Shown here one piece after another: positions 1 through 9,800 of a stretch of DNA of 64,000 bases. A program made the translations under genes and the position numbers. The stretch spans positions 1 through 64,000 of the forward strand of contig JACZKQ010000175.1 of NCBI GenBank assembly GCA_014859965.1. The letters run 5' to 3'. Position 1 is the first letter of the stretch, and every line of letters starts with the position of its first letter. The notes beneath the pieces were generated by a model. That model worked only from the letters and a program-made list of their open reading frames with translations, was not told the origin of the DNA and did no database searches. The DNA is from Phycisphaerae bacterium (GTDB lineage: Bacteria; Planctomycetota; Phycisphaerae; Sedimentisphaerales; Anaerohalosphaeraceae).

Positions 1-1
1 G

Positions 2-3000
2 GTAGTCGTGGAGAAGTGCACCATCTGCCGCAACGCGACACAATCAAAAGGGGCCGAGTTTGGGGGCGGCGGCGGGATATGGATACTTGATGCAAAGGAC
101 GTGACATTCGACAACTGTCAGATCAGGGACAACAGCGCGGCATTGGCGGGCGGAGGGGCGATCCGCATGCACGTGTTTGACAAGGGTACAATGAGGAACT
201 GCGTGATAGCCGGTAATAATGCTATCGACGGGGGCGGCGTGTACTTCGAAGGAGCACGAGAAGGACTGAGCATTACAAACTGCACATTTTCCAGCAATAC
301 CGCCGTTGAAAGGGGCGGGGCGATTTATGCGGTAAATGGTGACCTGACTCTCAGCAACACGATCCTGTGGGGAGATAAGGCAGCCACAGGGCCGGAACTT
401 CACGTCATGCGAAAAATATCCATTGACCACTGCGATGTTGAGGGCGGTGAGGCGGCGGTCTCGCGCCGGGGCGATTCGGTGATCAACTGGGGCGGCAATA
501 ACATGAGCATCGATCCTGCCTTTGTCGATGGTGGGGCGGGAGACTATCGTATCGCAGGCGACTCCTGGTGCGTTGACAGAGGAACCAATGCACCGCCCGG
601 CGGGTTGGCGGATGAAGACCTCGACGGAACGTCGCGGCTCAAGGATGGTAATCGCGACGGTAACGCGGTTGTTGATCTTGGGGCGTACGAAGCCGCCGCG
701 CCTGATGAAGTGAGCATTTCTCTGTCGCATTTTGAAATTGTAGTGGAGACGGTTCAGGGGAGCGGACCGGTCGGGGCGGCATTTGATATTTGTAACGCGG
801 GACCGGGTCTGATGAACTGGAGTGCCCAAGCTGATTTGGGCGGGTGGGGCACTTTGAGTTCTTCTGCGGGCCAGTGTGCGGGTACAAGCAGCACAGTTGA
901 TGTGCGTTTTGAAGATACTGCGCGGCCAGTGGGTACATACGTATGGCAGATCACCGTGAGCAGTCATGAGGCAGTAAACAGCCCGCGGATGCTCTCGGTG
1001 GTGCTGAAGGTAAAGGTTGCCGAAGTGAGGGTTCCGGACGATTTGGCAACGCTTCAGGATGCCATTGATCATGTGACAGAGGACGGGTGCGTGATTGTTG
1101 CCGACGGCGTATACCGCGGGGATGGCAACCGCGACCTGGACTTCAGAGGCAAGAATATCATCGTAAGAAGCGAAAATGGGCCGGAAAGCTGCATCATAGA
1201 CTGTCAGGGCAGCCAAGAAGAGCCGCATCGCGCGTTCTATCTGCACACGGGCGAGACGCGGGATTCGGTTATTGAGGGCCTTACGATTATCAACGGGCAC
1301 GGACGGGAAGAAGCCCTTCCCTTGCATTATGCTTCGCGCAAGGGAGGCGCCATCCGATGTGACGGGGCTTCGCCGACGATTGTGAACTGCATCTTTCGAA
1401 GTAATCATGCGGATTCTATGGGCGGCGCGATTCACGTGGCGAATGGCAGTCTGGCGAGAATCGACGCGTGCGTGTTTGAAGGCAACAGTTCAGAATGGGG
1501 CGGGGCCGTAACATGTGTCGACAGTGCGCCAGGGATCATCGACTGCCTGCTGCAGGACAATACGGCCGGGTATGGCGGTGCGATATGGCTGGAAAGGAGC
1601 TCCGCCGAGATTGCGGGCTGCCGTATTCTGGGCAACCGTGCGGATGGCGGGGGTGGTTTACTCCTGCGACGCAGCAGCCCCCGGATCACACATTGCGCGA
1701 TCAATAACAACGTGGCCGAGTCCAGGGGTGGAGGCGCAATCGCGGTAGAGGAAAACGGCGGCATTGTGAGCGGCTGTATTTTTTCGGGAAATTCGGCGAA
1801 CGGATCGAATGCGGGCGGCGGCGGCGCAATCAGCGGTGGGCACGGCGATATGATTATCGAGCATTGTATTATCATCGAGAATTCAGGGACGAAAGGAGGT
1901 GCAGTACGGGCCTTTTACGGCACGATTGTCAATTCTATACTGGCGGGCAATACGGCTTCGACTTACGGCGGGGCGATTGAGACTGGCAACGCCCGTGTTA
2001 TTAACTGTACGGTTGTTGACAACAGCGCGGGGCGGGGCGGCGGCATAATGGGATGGGATGTGGCGGTTATAAATTGTATTGCGTGGGGCAATCGACCGAA
2101 CCAGTTCGAAGGTTCACTTCAGGTTACATATAGTTGCGTCGAAGGCGGCTGGGCGGGCTCGGGGAACATTGGTGTCGCCCCCGAGTTCGTGAGTTGGGAG
2201 AATCGCGATTATCACTTGCGGTCGGAGGCGGGGCATTTCAACGGCAACGGGTGGGTCAGAGATTCGGTTACAAGCCCTTGTATTGATGCGGGGGAGCCGG
2301 TAAGCGACTGGCGCGGCGAGTTATGGCCGCATGGGGACCGAATTAATATGGGGGCGTACGGCGGAACGTCTGAAGCGAGCATGTCCAAATCGTTGATTGG
2401 CAACATCGCTGATCTGAATACAGATGACCGCGTGGATTACGACGACTTCTGCGCCTTAAGCGGCGTGTGGCGGTGCTCATCACCTTTGCTCAAGGAGGAT
2501 GTGAATCGCGACGGTTACATTGACATCGAAGATGTTCTGATTTTTGCGGACAACTGGTTGTGGGGCGCAGGGCACGGTGCAGCTATAGGTCATTGGCCGT
2601 TCGATGAGGGCGCGGGGTTATTGGCGAGTGACACTTCAGGAAACGGGCGCGACGGCACTCTGCGAAACATGGACCCCGGATGGATTGCCGGCAAAGCAGG
2701 CGGGGCTCTGGCGTTTGACGGGGTGGACGATTATGTGGTGATCGAGGATTGGAAGGGGATTGGCGGGGGGCGGTCGCGGAGCTGTTGTGCATGGATCAAG
2801 ACGTTTGACACGGCAGGGGAAATTATTTCATGGGGAATGCCGGCAGCGGGGGCGAGATGGAACCTAGTTACGGAAGGAAACGGACGGTTGCGTCTGGAAG
2901 TCGGGGGCGGGGCAATCGTGGGGAGCACTGTTGTTTGTGACGGACAGTGGCACCACGTGGCGGCGGTGCTTGACAATGATGGGACACCGAACGTGGGTGA

Positions 3001-3226
3001 GGTGCGGCTGTATGTGGATGGGGCCTTCGACTTGCCGAGTTCAGCGGGGAATCAGGTGGTGAACACCGTTACGGGAGCAACAGATTCGAGGGACGTGATG
3101 ATTGGCGCGGGGGCGTCGACGGCGCGGTATTTTGAGGGGGTGATCGATGAAGTGAGGATTTATGATCGGGCGCTGCTCGCGGAGGAGGTGGCGGTACTGG
3201 CGGGGGGCGCGATTTCATCGCGTTAA
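2..3226 (+). CDS. secreted beta-helix / dockerin-like / LamG protein (5' truncated)
   Basis: This is the 3' part of a very large secreted protein. The frame is open to the window edge, so the true start lies upstream, and residue numbers here count from the GTG at 8. Residues about 1-230 and 340-780 are right-handed parallel beta-helix repeats with recurring 'N..F..N.A..GGA' turns. Between them, about 235-335, is a BACON- or Ig-like beta domain. Residues about 797-855 contain two EF-hand-like segments (LNTDDRVDYDDF and DVNRDGYIDIED) typical of planctomycete dockerin-like modules. Residues about 860-1070 form a LamG/concanavalin-like domain ending in 'GVIDEVRIYDRALLAEEV'. The role is probably surface carbohydrate binding or adhesion. 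No catalytic domain is visible in the part seen. Domain assignment is firm, function is inferred. Confidence 0.85.
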   Translation, partial: VVVEKCTICRNATQSKGAEFGGGGGIWILDAKDVTFDNCQIRDNSAALAGGGAIRMHVFDKGTMRNCVIAGNNAIDGGGVYFEGAREGLSITNCTFSSNTAVERGGAIYAVNGDLTLSNTILWGDKAATGPELHVMRKISIDHCDVEGGEAAVSRRGDSVINWGGNNMSIDPAFVDGGAGDYRIAGDSWCVDRGTNAPPGGLADEDLDGTSRLKDGNRDGNAVVDLGAYEAAAPDEVSISLSHFEIVVETVQGSGPVGAAFDICNAGPGLMNWSAQADLGGWGTLSSSAGQCAGTSSTVDVRFEDTARPVGTYVWQITVSSHEAVNSPRMLSVVLKVKVAEVRVPDDLATLQDAIDHVTEDGCVIVADGVYRGDGNRDLDFRGKNIIVRSENGPESCIIDCQGSQEEPHRAFYLHTGETRDSVIEGLTIINGHGREEALPLHYASRKGGAIRCDGASPTIVNCIFRSNHADSMGGAIHVANGSLARIDACVFEGNSSEWGGAVTCVDSAPGIIDCLLQDNTAGYGGAIWLERSSAEIAGCRILGNRADGGGGLLLRRSSPRITHCAINNNVAESRGGGAIAVEENGGIVSGCIFSGNSANGSNAGGGGAISGGHGDMIIEHCIIIENSGTKGGAVRAFYGTIVNSILAGNTASTYGGAIETGNARVINCTVVDNSAGRGGGIMGWDVAVINCIAWGNRPNQFEGSLQVTYSCVEGGWAGSGNIGVAPEFVSWENRDYHLRSEAGHFNGNGWVRDSVTSPCIDAGEPVSDWRGELWPHGDRINMGAYGGTSEASMSKSLIGNIADLNTDDRVDYDDFCALSGVWRCSSPLLKEDVNRDGYIDIEDVLIFADNWLWGAGHGAAIGHWPFDEGAGLLASDTSGNGRDGTLRNMDPGWIAGKAGGALAFDGVDDYVVIEDWKGIGGGRSRSCCAWIKTFDTAGEIISWGMPAAGARWNLVTEGNGRLRLEVGGGAIVGSTVVCDGQWHHVAAVLDNDGTPNVGEVRLYVDGAFDLPSSAGNQVVNTVTGATDSRDVMIGAGASTARYFEGVIDEVRIYDRALLAEEVAVLAGGAISSR

Positions 3227-3273
3227 ATGCAGCAGCCACGCTTCGCGTACTGTTTTTATGGTGGGGAAGAACG

Positions 3274-3360
3274 GCCGCACTTCGTGAGAAAGAACCCTCG
3301 CGCGGGGAAGAACCCTCTCACTTTTGTGAGAAAGAACCCCCGCACTTTTGTGCGGGGGTT
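3274..3360. terminator. tandem hairpins between convergent genes
   Basis: Stem-loops of one design follow each other, separated by AAGAACCC-like spacers. One is CTCAC-TTTT-GTGAG at 3317-3330, and the strongest is an 11-bp perfect stem at 3335-3345/3350-3360 with a TTTT loop. A weaker related unit starts near 3274. They lie between the convergent beta-helix gene (+) and LOG gene (-), so bidirectional termination is the likely role. No long U-tract follows them. Confidence 0.5.
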
Positions 3361-3370
3361 AAGGTGCGTT

Positions 3371-4072
3371 TTATCCGTGCTGATAGACGTTTGTTTTTAG
3401 GCCCGGGGGCTGGGCGAAGCCGCCTCGGCCGTTGGTTTCCCGGAAGTCGACGAGTATTTTGGCGACCTTTGCGGGGTCGTCTTCGACCGTGTAGACATTG
3501 AGGTCGTCGGGGGAGATGTATCCCTCCTGGTCGAGCATGGCATCTTTGACCCAGTCGAGCAGGCCTTTCCAGAAGTCGCTGCCCATGAGGATGACGGGGA
3601 AGTAGACCTGCTTGAGGGTCTGGATGAGCACGAGCGACTCGAAGAGTTCGTCCATGGTTCCGAATCCGCCGGGCATGACGACGAACCCGTTGGCGTATTT
3701 GAGGAACATGACCTTGCGGCAGAAGAAGTATTTGAACTGGAGGGTGAGATTCTGGTAGATGTTGGGCACCTGCTCCATGGGCAGTTCGATGTTGAGGCCG
3801 ATGCTTCGGCCGCCGGCGTCTTTGGCGCCTTTGTTGGCGGCTTCCATGATGCCGCCGCCGCCGCCGGTGATGACCGCGAAGCCCTGCTTGGCGATCTGGT
3901 AGGCGGTTTCGTGGGCCAGGTCGTAGTAGCGATGGCCCTTGGGTGTTCTGGCGGATCCGAAGATCGAGACCGCCGGTCCCACGGAGGAGAGTTCTTCGAA
4001 ACCTTCAACAAATTCGGCCATGATCCGGAAGATACGCCAGGGTTCTTCGGACGGCATGTTAATTGTGCCCAT
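3371..4072 (-). CDS. LOG family protein (TIGR00730-like Rossmann fold)
   Basis: This 233-residue protein belongs to the LOG ('lonely guy') family, often misnamed lysine decarboxylase. Characterised members are cytokinin riboside 5'-monophosphate phosphoribohydrolases that split a nucleoside monophosphate into base and ribose 5-phosphate. The diagnostic motif PGGFGTMDE is at residues 134-142, and a glycine-rich nucleotide loop (TGGGGGIMEAANKGA) is near 69-83. The chosen ATG at 4072 has a GAGG element 7 nt upstream. It is convergent with the beta-helix gene and 64 bp downstream of nth on the same strand. The natural substrate cannot be told from sequence. Confidence 0.88.
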   Translation of the reverse strand: MGTINMPSEEPWRIFRIMAEFVEGFEELSSVGPAVSIFGSARTPKGHRYYDLAHETAYQIAKQGFAVITGGGGGIMEAANKGAKDAGGRSIGLNIELPMEQVPNIYQNLTLQFKYFFCRKVMFLKYANGFVVMPGGFGTMDELFESLVLIQTLKQVYFPVILMGSDFWKGLLDWVKDAMLDQEGYISPDDLNVYTVEDDPAKVAKILVDFRETNGRGGFAQPPGLKTNVYQHG

Positions 4073-4136
4073 AGGTAAACCTCTACAATGAATCCATCAG
4101 TTGACATTATATCGGCCCATTCGGGGGCCGACTTGA

Positions 4137-4820
4137 TTACCACAGCTCTGGGTTGTTCGCCGCCGGGCAGTGCGCCGCAATGGGGCATTTCGGGCAGTCC
4201 GGTTTTCGGGCCTTGCAGATCGTTCGGCCGTGCCAGATGAGCAGGTGACTGAACATGGTCCAGCCGCCCCACTTCTGCTTCGGCACCACCTCCATGAGGT
4301 CGAACTCCAGCTTGACGGGGTCGATGTTATCGGAGAGCCCGAGCCGGCGACTTAGGCGGATGACGTGCGTATCGCAGACTATTCCCTGTTGACCATACGC
4401 GTTTCCGAGAATGACGTTTGCGGTTTTTCGCCCGACACCCGGCAGACGCGTCAATTCTTCCAGTGTGCGGGGGACCTGGCCGTCGAACTCGTCGACGAGC
4501 ATGCGGCAGCAGGCTTTGATGTTTTTGGTTTTGTTCCGATAAAAACCGGTCGAACGGATTTCTTCTTCAATGACGGCGGGGGCAACGTCCAGGAAGTCGG
4601 CGGGGGCGGGGTATTTTTTGAAGATGGGGGGCGTGACCATGTTGACGCGGACATCGGTGCACTGGGCCGATAGAATGGTGGCCAGGAGCAGGTGGAAGGG
4701 GCTGTCGTAGTTGAGGGCGATCTTTGCGTCCGGGTACGTCTTTTTCAGTATGGGAAAGATCGTCTCGATGCGCTGTTTGGCCTCGGCGGGATTTACTTTG
4801 AGCTTCTTCTTTTTAGTCAT
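4137..4820 (-). CDS. nth: endonuclease III (DNA glycosylase / AP lyase)
   Basis: This is a base-excision repair enzyme that removes oxidised pyrimidines and nicks the abasic site by beta-elimination. All hallmarks are present: the helix-hairpin-helix LPGVGRKTA at residues 126-134 with catalytic Lys132, catalytic Asp150 in 'CDTHVIRLSRRLG', and the 4Fe-4S ligands Cys202-X6-Cys209-X2-Cys212-X5-Cys218. I chose the ATG at 4820, giving 227 residues, close to the 211 of the E. coli enzyme, with a basic 'MTKKKKLKVN' N-terminus. The frame is open upstream to 4931, but that extension looks non-homologous. It probably forms its own unit upstream of the LOG gene. Confidence 0.96.
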   Translation of the reverse strand: MTKKKKLKVNPAEAKQRIETIFPILKKTYPDAKIALNYDSPFHLLLATILSAQCTDVRVNMVTPPIFKKYPAPADFLDVAPAVIEEEIRSTGFYRNKTKNIKACCRMLVDEFDGQVPRTLEELTRLPGVGRKTANVILGNAYGQQGIVCDTHVIRLSRRLGLSDNIDPVKLEFDLMEVVPKQKWGGWTMFSHLLIWHGRTICKARKPDCPKCPIAAHCPAANNPELW

Positions 4821-5079
4821 GGTCGCGACGGTCCCTTTATGGGTTACTGAATCTCCCGCGGGCGGGATGTGCGTAATGTATTGCATTTCGGCCGGGATTG
4901 CAAACAAAAGTCGCGCAGTTGAGCGGTTCACGGGGGGCGGCCGCCATTTGCCCGGGGCTTCTTCCTATTTTTCTTGTTGCCGTCTTAAAAAACGGGCATT
5001 AACATTCAGCGTTTTGCCCGCCGTGCCGAACTAATAGAAACGGGGGATATCTCAATTACGGTTAAAAAGAGGTTTCCGT

Positions 5080-6042
5080 ATGAATCCTTTAAGCCGCCAG
5101 AAACTGGCTGCGACATTATTCGAGCGTTTCGAGGGCAATCCGATTCTGACGGCCGAGATGTGGCCTTATCCCATCAACTCGGTTTTCAATCCGGGTGCGA
5201 TCCGGGTCAACGGCGAGGTCCTGCTGCTCAACCGCGTGGAGGACCTTCGCGGGTCGTCGCATCTGACGTGCGCCCGCAGCAAGGACGGGCTGACGAACTG
5301 GGTGGTGGATGAGTCGCCCAGCATGCGGGCCGACCCGAGCAATAAGGAAGAGCTTTACGGGCTCGAAGATCCTCGGATCGTGTGGCTGGAGGAGCAGCGT
5401 CAGTTCGCCATTACTTATGTATCGTTCAGCGAGGGCGGGCCGATTGTGTCGCTGGCGATCACGCGCAACTTCAAGACGTTTGCGCGTCTGGGCGGTCTGC
5501 TGCCGCCGGAGGACAAGGACGCGTGCCTGTTTCCGCGGCGGTTTAACGGACGTTTTGCGCTGATTCACAGGCCGGTCGTTCGCGGCGAGGCGCATATCTG
5601 GCTGAGTCTGTCGCCGGATCTGAAGCACTGGGGCGACCACCGCGTGCTGCTTAAGACGCGGATTGCGTTCTGGGACGGGGCACGTATCGGACTTGCGTGT
5701 CAGCCCATCGAACTGCCGGAGGGCTGGCTGATTCTTTATCACGGCGTTCGGGTCACGACGTCGAGTCAGCTTTATCGCACCGGCATGGCCCTGCTCGACA
5801 AGAACGAGCCGTGGCGTGTGCTTCGGCGGGGCGAGGAGTGGATTCTGGGTCCGAAAGAACCGTACGAACGCATCGGGGACGTAAACGACGTCACGTTTGT
5901 CAGCGGCGGCATCATCATGGAAGAGACGAACTCGCTTTATATTTACTATGGGGCGGCGGACGACAAGGTCGCGGTCGCCGTGGCGGATCTCGACCGGGTG
6001 CGCGAATACATCATGGGGTGCCCGCAGGTTGAGGGACCTTAG
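5080..6042 (+). CDS. GH130-like glycoside phosphorylase / hydrolase
   Basis: This 320-residue five-bladed beta-propeller enzyme resembles glycoside hydrolase family 130, which includes beta-1,4-mannosyl-glucose and mannooligosaccharide phosphorylases. Typical signatures are 'GNPILTAEMWPYPINSVFNPGAI' split over residues 19-41, 'LYGLEDPRI' near 92-100 (the EDPR element is conserved in the family), and later repeats such as 'WLSLSPDLKHWGDH' and 'ILYHGV'. There is no signal peptide, so it should act in the cytoplasm, in line with phosphorolysis of imported beta-mannosides. The start has a good AAGAGGT element 7 nt upstream. The exact substrate is not determinable. Confidence 0.88.
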   Translation: MNPLSRQKLAATLFERFEGNPILTAEMWPYPINSVFNPGAIRVNGEVLLLNRVEDLRGSSHLTCARSKDGLTNWVVDESPSMRADPSNKEELYGLEDPRIVWLEEQRQFAITYVSFSEGGPIVSLAITRNFKTFARLGGLLPPEDKDACLFPRRFNGRFALIHRPVVRGEAHIWLSLSPDLKHWGDHRVLLKTRIAFWDGARIGLACQPIELPEGWLILYHGVRVTTSSQLYRTGMALLDKNEPWRVLRRGEEWILGPKEPYERIGDVNDVTFVSGGIIMEETNSLYIYYGAADDKVAVAVADLDRVREYIMGCPQVEGP

Positions 6043-6164
6043 CGGGCGGGCGCACCCTACGGGTAAACGCATTCTCCTAAGCCCAACCGGCTTTGCTCTC
6101 CAGGGTCGCCGCAGGTGCGGGTTTGAGATACGGACGTCCGGAGAATGCGACAGCCTTGGCATTG

Positions 6165-6539
6165 TCACCAATCTTCGCCGCCGCTGAGGGGCGGGCTGCC
6201 GCTGACGGTCTGGATGCTTAGGGCGCGCTCGATGCGTGCGAGCCGGACGTTGAGGCTGTCGAGTTTGCGGTCGATGCTCGTCAACTGCCTCGCGGACTGC
6301 GACACGTCGCCGCTCACGGCGTTGAGGTTGCTTTGGACAAGTGACATATAATTATCCATCAGGCGCTCGTAGGCATCGAGCACCATGACCGTGTTGCTGG
6401 GGCTTTGATAGGACAGCGGCACGTCGGCATTGATTTCGTACCTGTTGTTGGCGGCGCCGCTCAGCGAGCCGAGCCAGAGCGCGGCCGCACATCCAATCAG
6501 CACCACCACCGCAGTTTTCGTCTTCTTTTTCTTTTCCAT
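6165..6539 (-). CDS. small membrane-anchored or exported protein, unknown
   Basis: This is a 124-residue protein I do not recognise. Its N-terminus is a lysine-rich stretch (MEKKKKTKT) followed by a hydrophobic segment at about residues 9-30, which reads as a signal peptide or anchor. The remainder is hydrophilic with heptad-like leucines ('LTSIDRKLDSLNVRLARIERAL'), suggesting a short C-terminal coiled coil. The ATG at 6539 is supported by an AAGGAG ribosome binding site 8 nt upstream, and the longer upstream reading lacks one. It is divergent from addB. It may be a periplasmic scaffolding component, but that is a guess. Confidence 0.6.
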   Translation of the reverse strand: MEKKKKTKTAVVVLIGCAAALWLGSLSGAANNRYEINADVPLSYQSPSNTVMVLDAYERLMDNYMSLVQSNLNAVSGDVSQSARQLTSIDRKLDSLNVRLARIERALSIQTVSGSPPLSGGEDW

Positions 6540-6697
6540 GTGAATCTCCTTCAATTCCAAACCCGGCGGTCGTGTCCGCCTGCTCACACGCGGCCGTGCG
6601 ATCGACACCTGCCGCTGCTGATGTATCGGCGTTTCGCAAAAAATCGCTCAAATTAAAGGCTCGGGGGTTGCGTGGTTTTCTGTCGGCCGATAATTGC

Positions 6698-6726
6698 TTG
6701 AAAAACAGACAGGGGAGTGGTACATT
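6698..6726 (+). promoter_or_regulatory. sigma-70-type promoter for addBA
   Basis: A TTGAAA -35 box (6698-6703) and a TACATT -10 box (6721-6726) are separated by exactly 17 nt. They lie about 75 nt upstream of the addB start and point towards it. This is a sequence match only. Confidence 0.55.
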
Positions 6727-6800
6727 GATGTCCCTACAACACGGGCAGGATGCCTGTGCCACGGAGGCTGGCGTTTTAGTTTCACATGCAGGCTGGTATT

Positions 6801-9800
6801 ATGGCGGTACAGTTTATTCTTGGCAGAAGCGGGTCGGGCAAGACCGCGTTGTGCATGCGATCCATCACCGACGCCCTGCTCGGCGGGGATGATGATTGCG
6901 GCGGGCCGGGGCTGGCGCTGCTGGTGCCTGAGCAAGCGACGTGGCAGGCCGAGCGGATGATCCTTGCCGATCCCCGGATCAGCGGATTCAGCCGCCTGCG
7001 GGTTTTGTCGTTCAATCGTTTGATGTTTCATTTGCTCGGGGGTTCGGCACAAGGGGTGCGGCCGGAGATTTCGCGGGCGGGCCGGCAGATGGTTGTGCAT
7101 AAGATATTGCGGGAAAATGTCGACCGGCTTAAGACTTTCGGTCCGACGGCCCATGCGCCCGGGCTGGCCGCGGAGCTGACCAAGACGATCATTGAACTCC
7201 ATGAGTACGAACAGCAGCCCGAGGACGTCGCCGGACTTGCCGAAGGCGTTCGCCGCACGCGTCCGGAACATCCCGCGGCCGACAAGTTCGAGGATTTGGC
7301 GCTGGTGTACCGCAGTTATCTCGACTTTCTGGACAGCCGTGCGGACGTGTTCGCAAACGGCGATGCACGTTTGACGGTGGTGCGGCAGCATGTCGGCCGG
7401 GCGGACTGGCTGAAGGGGGGACGCCTGTGGGTCGACGGGTTTTCAAGCTTTACGGTGCAGCAGCGGCAACTGCTCATCGAACTGATGAAGGTTGCCGGGG
7501 AATCGGCGATTGCGCTGTGTGTGGATCCGGCGGGCTTCGACTGGCAACATCCCGAGGCGGACGCAATCGACCCGGCCGACCTCTTTAACAGCACGCAGCG
7601 CACCTACGCCGATCTGTTCGAGGCGGTAACGAAGTCCAAGCTTCAACTGCGTGAGCCCGTGATTCTGGGGACGCCGCTGCGGTTTGCATCGTCGCCGGCG
7701 CTGGGGCATGTCGAGAAGCACCTGTTCGCGTGCGCCGCATCGCAGAAAGCAAGCGCCGCTGACGCCGTCCGGATCGTCGCTGCTCCGAGTGCGCGAACGG
7801 AGATGAACTGGATTGCCGGCGAGATTCAACGACTGGTTCGCCGCGAGAACTGCCGCTTTCGCGACATTGCGGTGGTCGTTTCGGATATCGCCTCGTGTCA
7901 GCATTACATCGAAGCGGCGTTCCGTGAGCAGAGTATTCCTTTTTTCATCGACCGGCCGCGGCCGTTAACCGATCATCCCGTCATCGAGCTGATCACGTCG
8001 GCGTTGCAGGCGGCCCTCGGGGGCTTTGCGGCAGCCGACGTGACGGCGTTTCTCAAGACGCGTCTGACCGGCGTTGCCGCCGAGGAGATTGACCGGCTTG
8101 AAAACTACTGCCTGGCGCACGGCATCAACGGCGAGGACTGGCTCGCCGAAGACATGTGGCGATTCGCCCCGCCGCAGGAGGTTCGGTTCGACGCCGGGGA
8201 CATTGACCGCATTCGACGGCGGGCGGTGGCGCCGCTGATACAGCTCAAAGACGCGCTTTCGCCGAATGGATCGGAGCAAGGGATTACGGCGGCGACGTTC
8301 ACCCGCGCAGTGTGGGAGTGCCTCGAAAGGCTGCAACTGCCTGAGCAAATCGCCCGCTGGTGCGAGGATGATCCGGATGACAGCCAGGGCCATCGGCAGT
8401 TTTATGAGAAACTCGTCAGCCTCTTCGACGAATTGAACGCGGTGTTCGCCGATACACTCATGCCGGGGAAGGATTTCGCCGCCATTCTGACGCAGGCGGT
8501 CGCCGGTCTGGCGTTGAAGTTAATTCCGTCGCGGCTGGACCAGGTGCTGGTGGGGGCCATCGAGCGCAGCCGTCACCCGAACCTGGGCATCGTGTTCATT
8601 GCGGGCGCGACGCAGAAGGCGTTTCCCACGCCGGTTGTGTTTGACGCGATACTCACGGATGACGACCGCCACATTGCCGAAGACCATGATTTTGAACTCG
8701 CCGACCGGCTGTCGCGGCAACTCGCGTGCCGGCAGTACCTGGCGTATATCGCCTTTACGCGGCCGAGCCGCCGGCTGTACGTTAGTTACCCGACGATGGA
8801 CGCCGAGGGCAAGCCGCTCGTGCGGTCGGGCTTTGTCGACCACCTGATGTCGCTGTTTTGCGATTTGCGGCCGGAGAGCTGCCTCGACGGCGGCTCGCAG
8901 ATCGACGGCGTGTACAGTACGCAGCAATTGAAACGCCTGCTCTGTGAGGCGCTCGGCCGGGACGGGCATGAAGGGGGCCGGCGAGACGTCCTGCTGCAAG
9001 TGTATCAGCGGATGTGCAGCCACGGCGACACGCTGCTGGCGGACGCGGCGGGGAGCGTGCGCTTTGCGTTGCAGTACGATAATCGTGCGACACTCGACGC
9101 CGCGGCGTGTGAAAAACTGATCGGCAGGACGTTAGCAGGTTCGGTGACCCGGCTGGGTACGTTCGCCGCCTGTCCGTACAAGCATTTCGTCAGGTATATG
9201 CTGCACATCGACACCCGGACGCTGTTCCGGTTCGAGCCCGTCGATCTGGGCATGTTCTATCATCGCGTTCTGGAACGTCTGCACCGCGCGCTCGATGCGG
9301 CGGGCGAGGATCTGGCGAGCGTCGAGGCGGACGCACTGCTTGCGCTCTGCCGGGCGCAAATCGCCGCGATCGTGCAGGGCGACGCGTTTCTGGCGAACTT
9401 CCGGAGCCGGGGCGCGCACAACGCTTACATTCTCGATTCGGCGGCCCGCACGGTGGAGGCATGTGTCGCGGGACTGGCCGAAATGTCGCGGGCGGGCCGC
9501 TTCCGGCAGAAGGCCTCGGAACTGAGATTCGGTACGGGCGACGGCGACCTGCCGCCGTGCCGATTCGATGTGGCCGACGGGCGGACGGTGATGCTCCGCG
9601 GCAGCATAGATCGCGTCGACATCGCCGAGAGCGACGGCCGACAGATCGCCCTGGTATTCGATTACAAACGCCGCGAACAAGCCGTTTCATGGGCGCGGCT
9701 CTTTCATGGTCTGGATATGCAGCTTGCCGTTTACATGCTTGCACTTCAAGGGGCGTGTGTCGCGGGCCGGACGATCGACGCGGTCGCCGGGGCGTTCTTC

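Noticed and set aside
30-1435. Minus-strand 463-residue frame opposite the beta-helix gene
   Set aside because: Antisense to clear beta-helix repeats, with no domain, signal or binding site.
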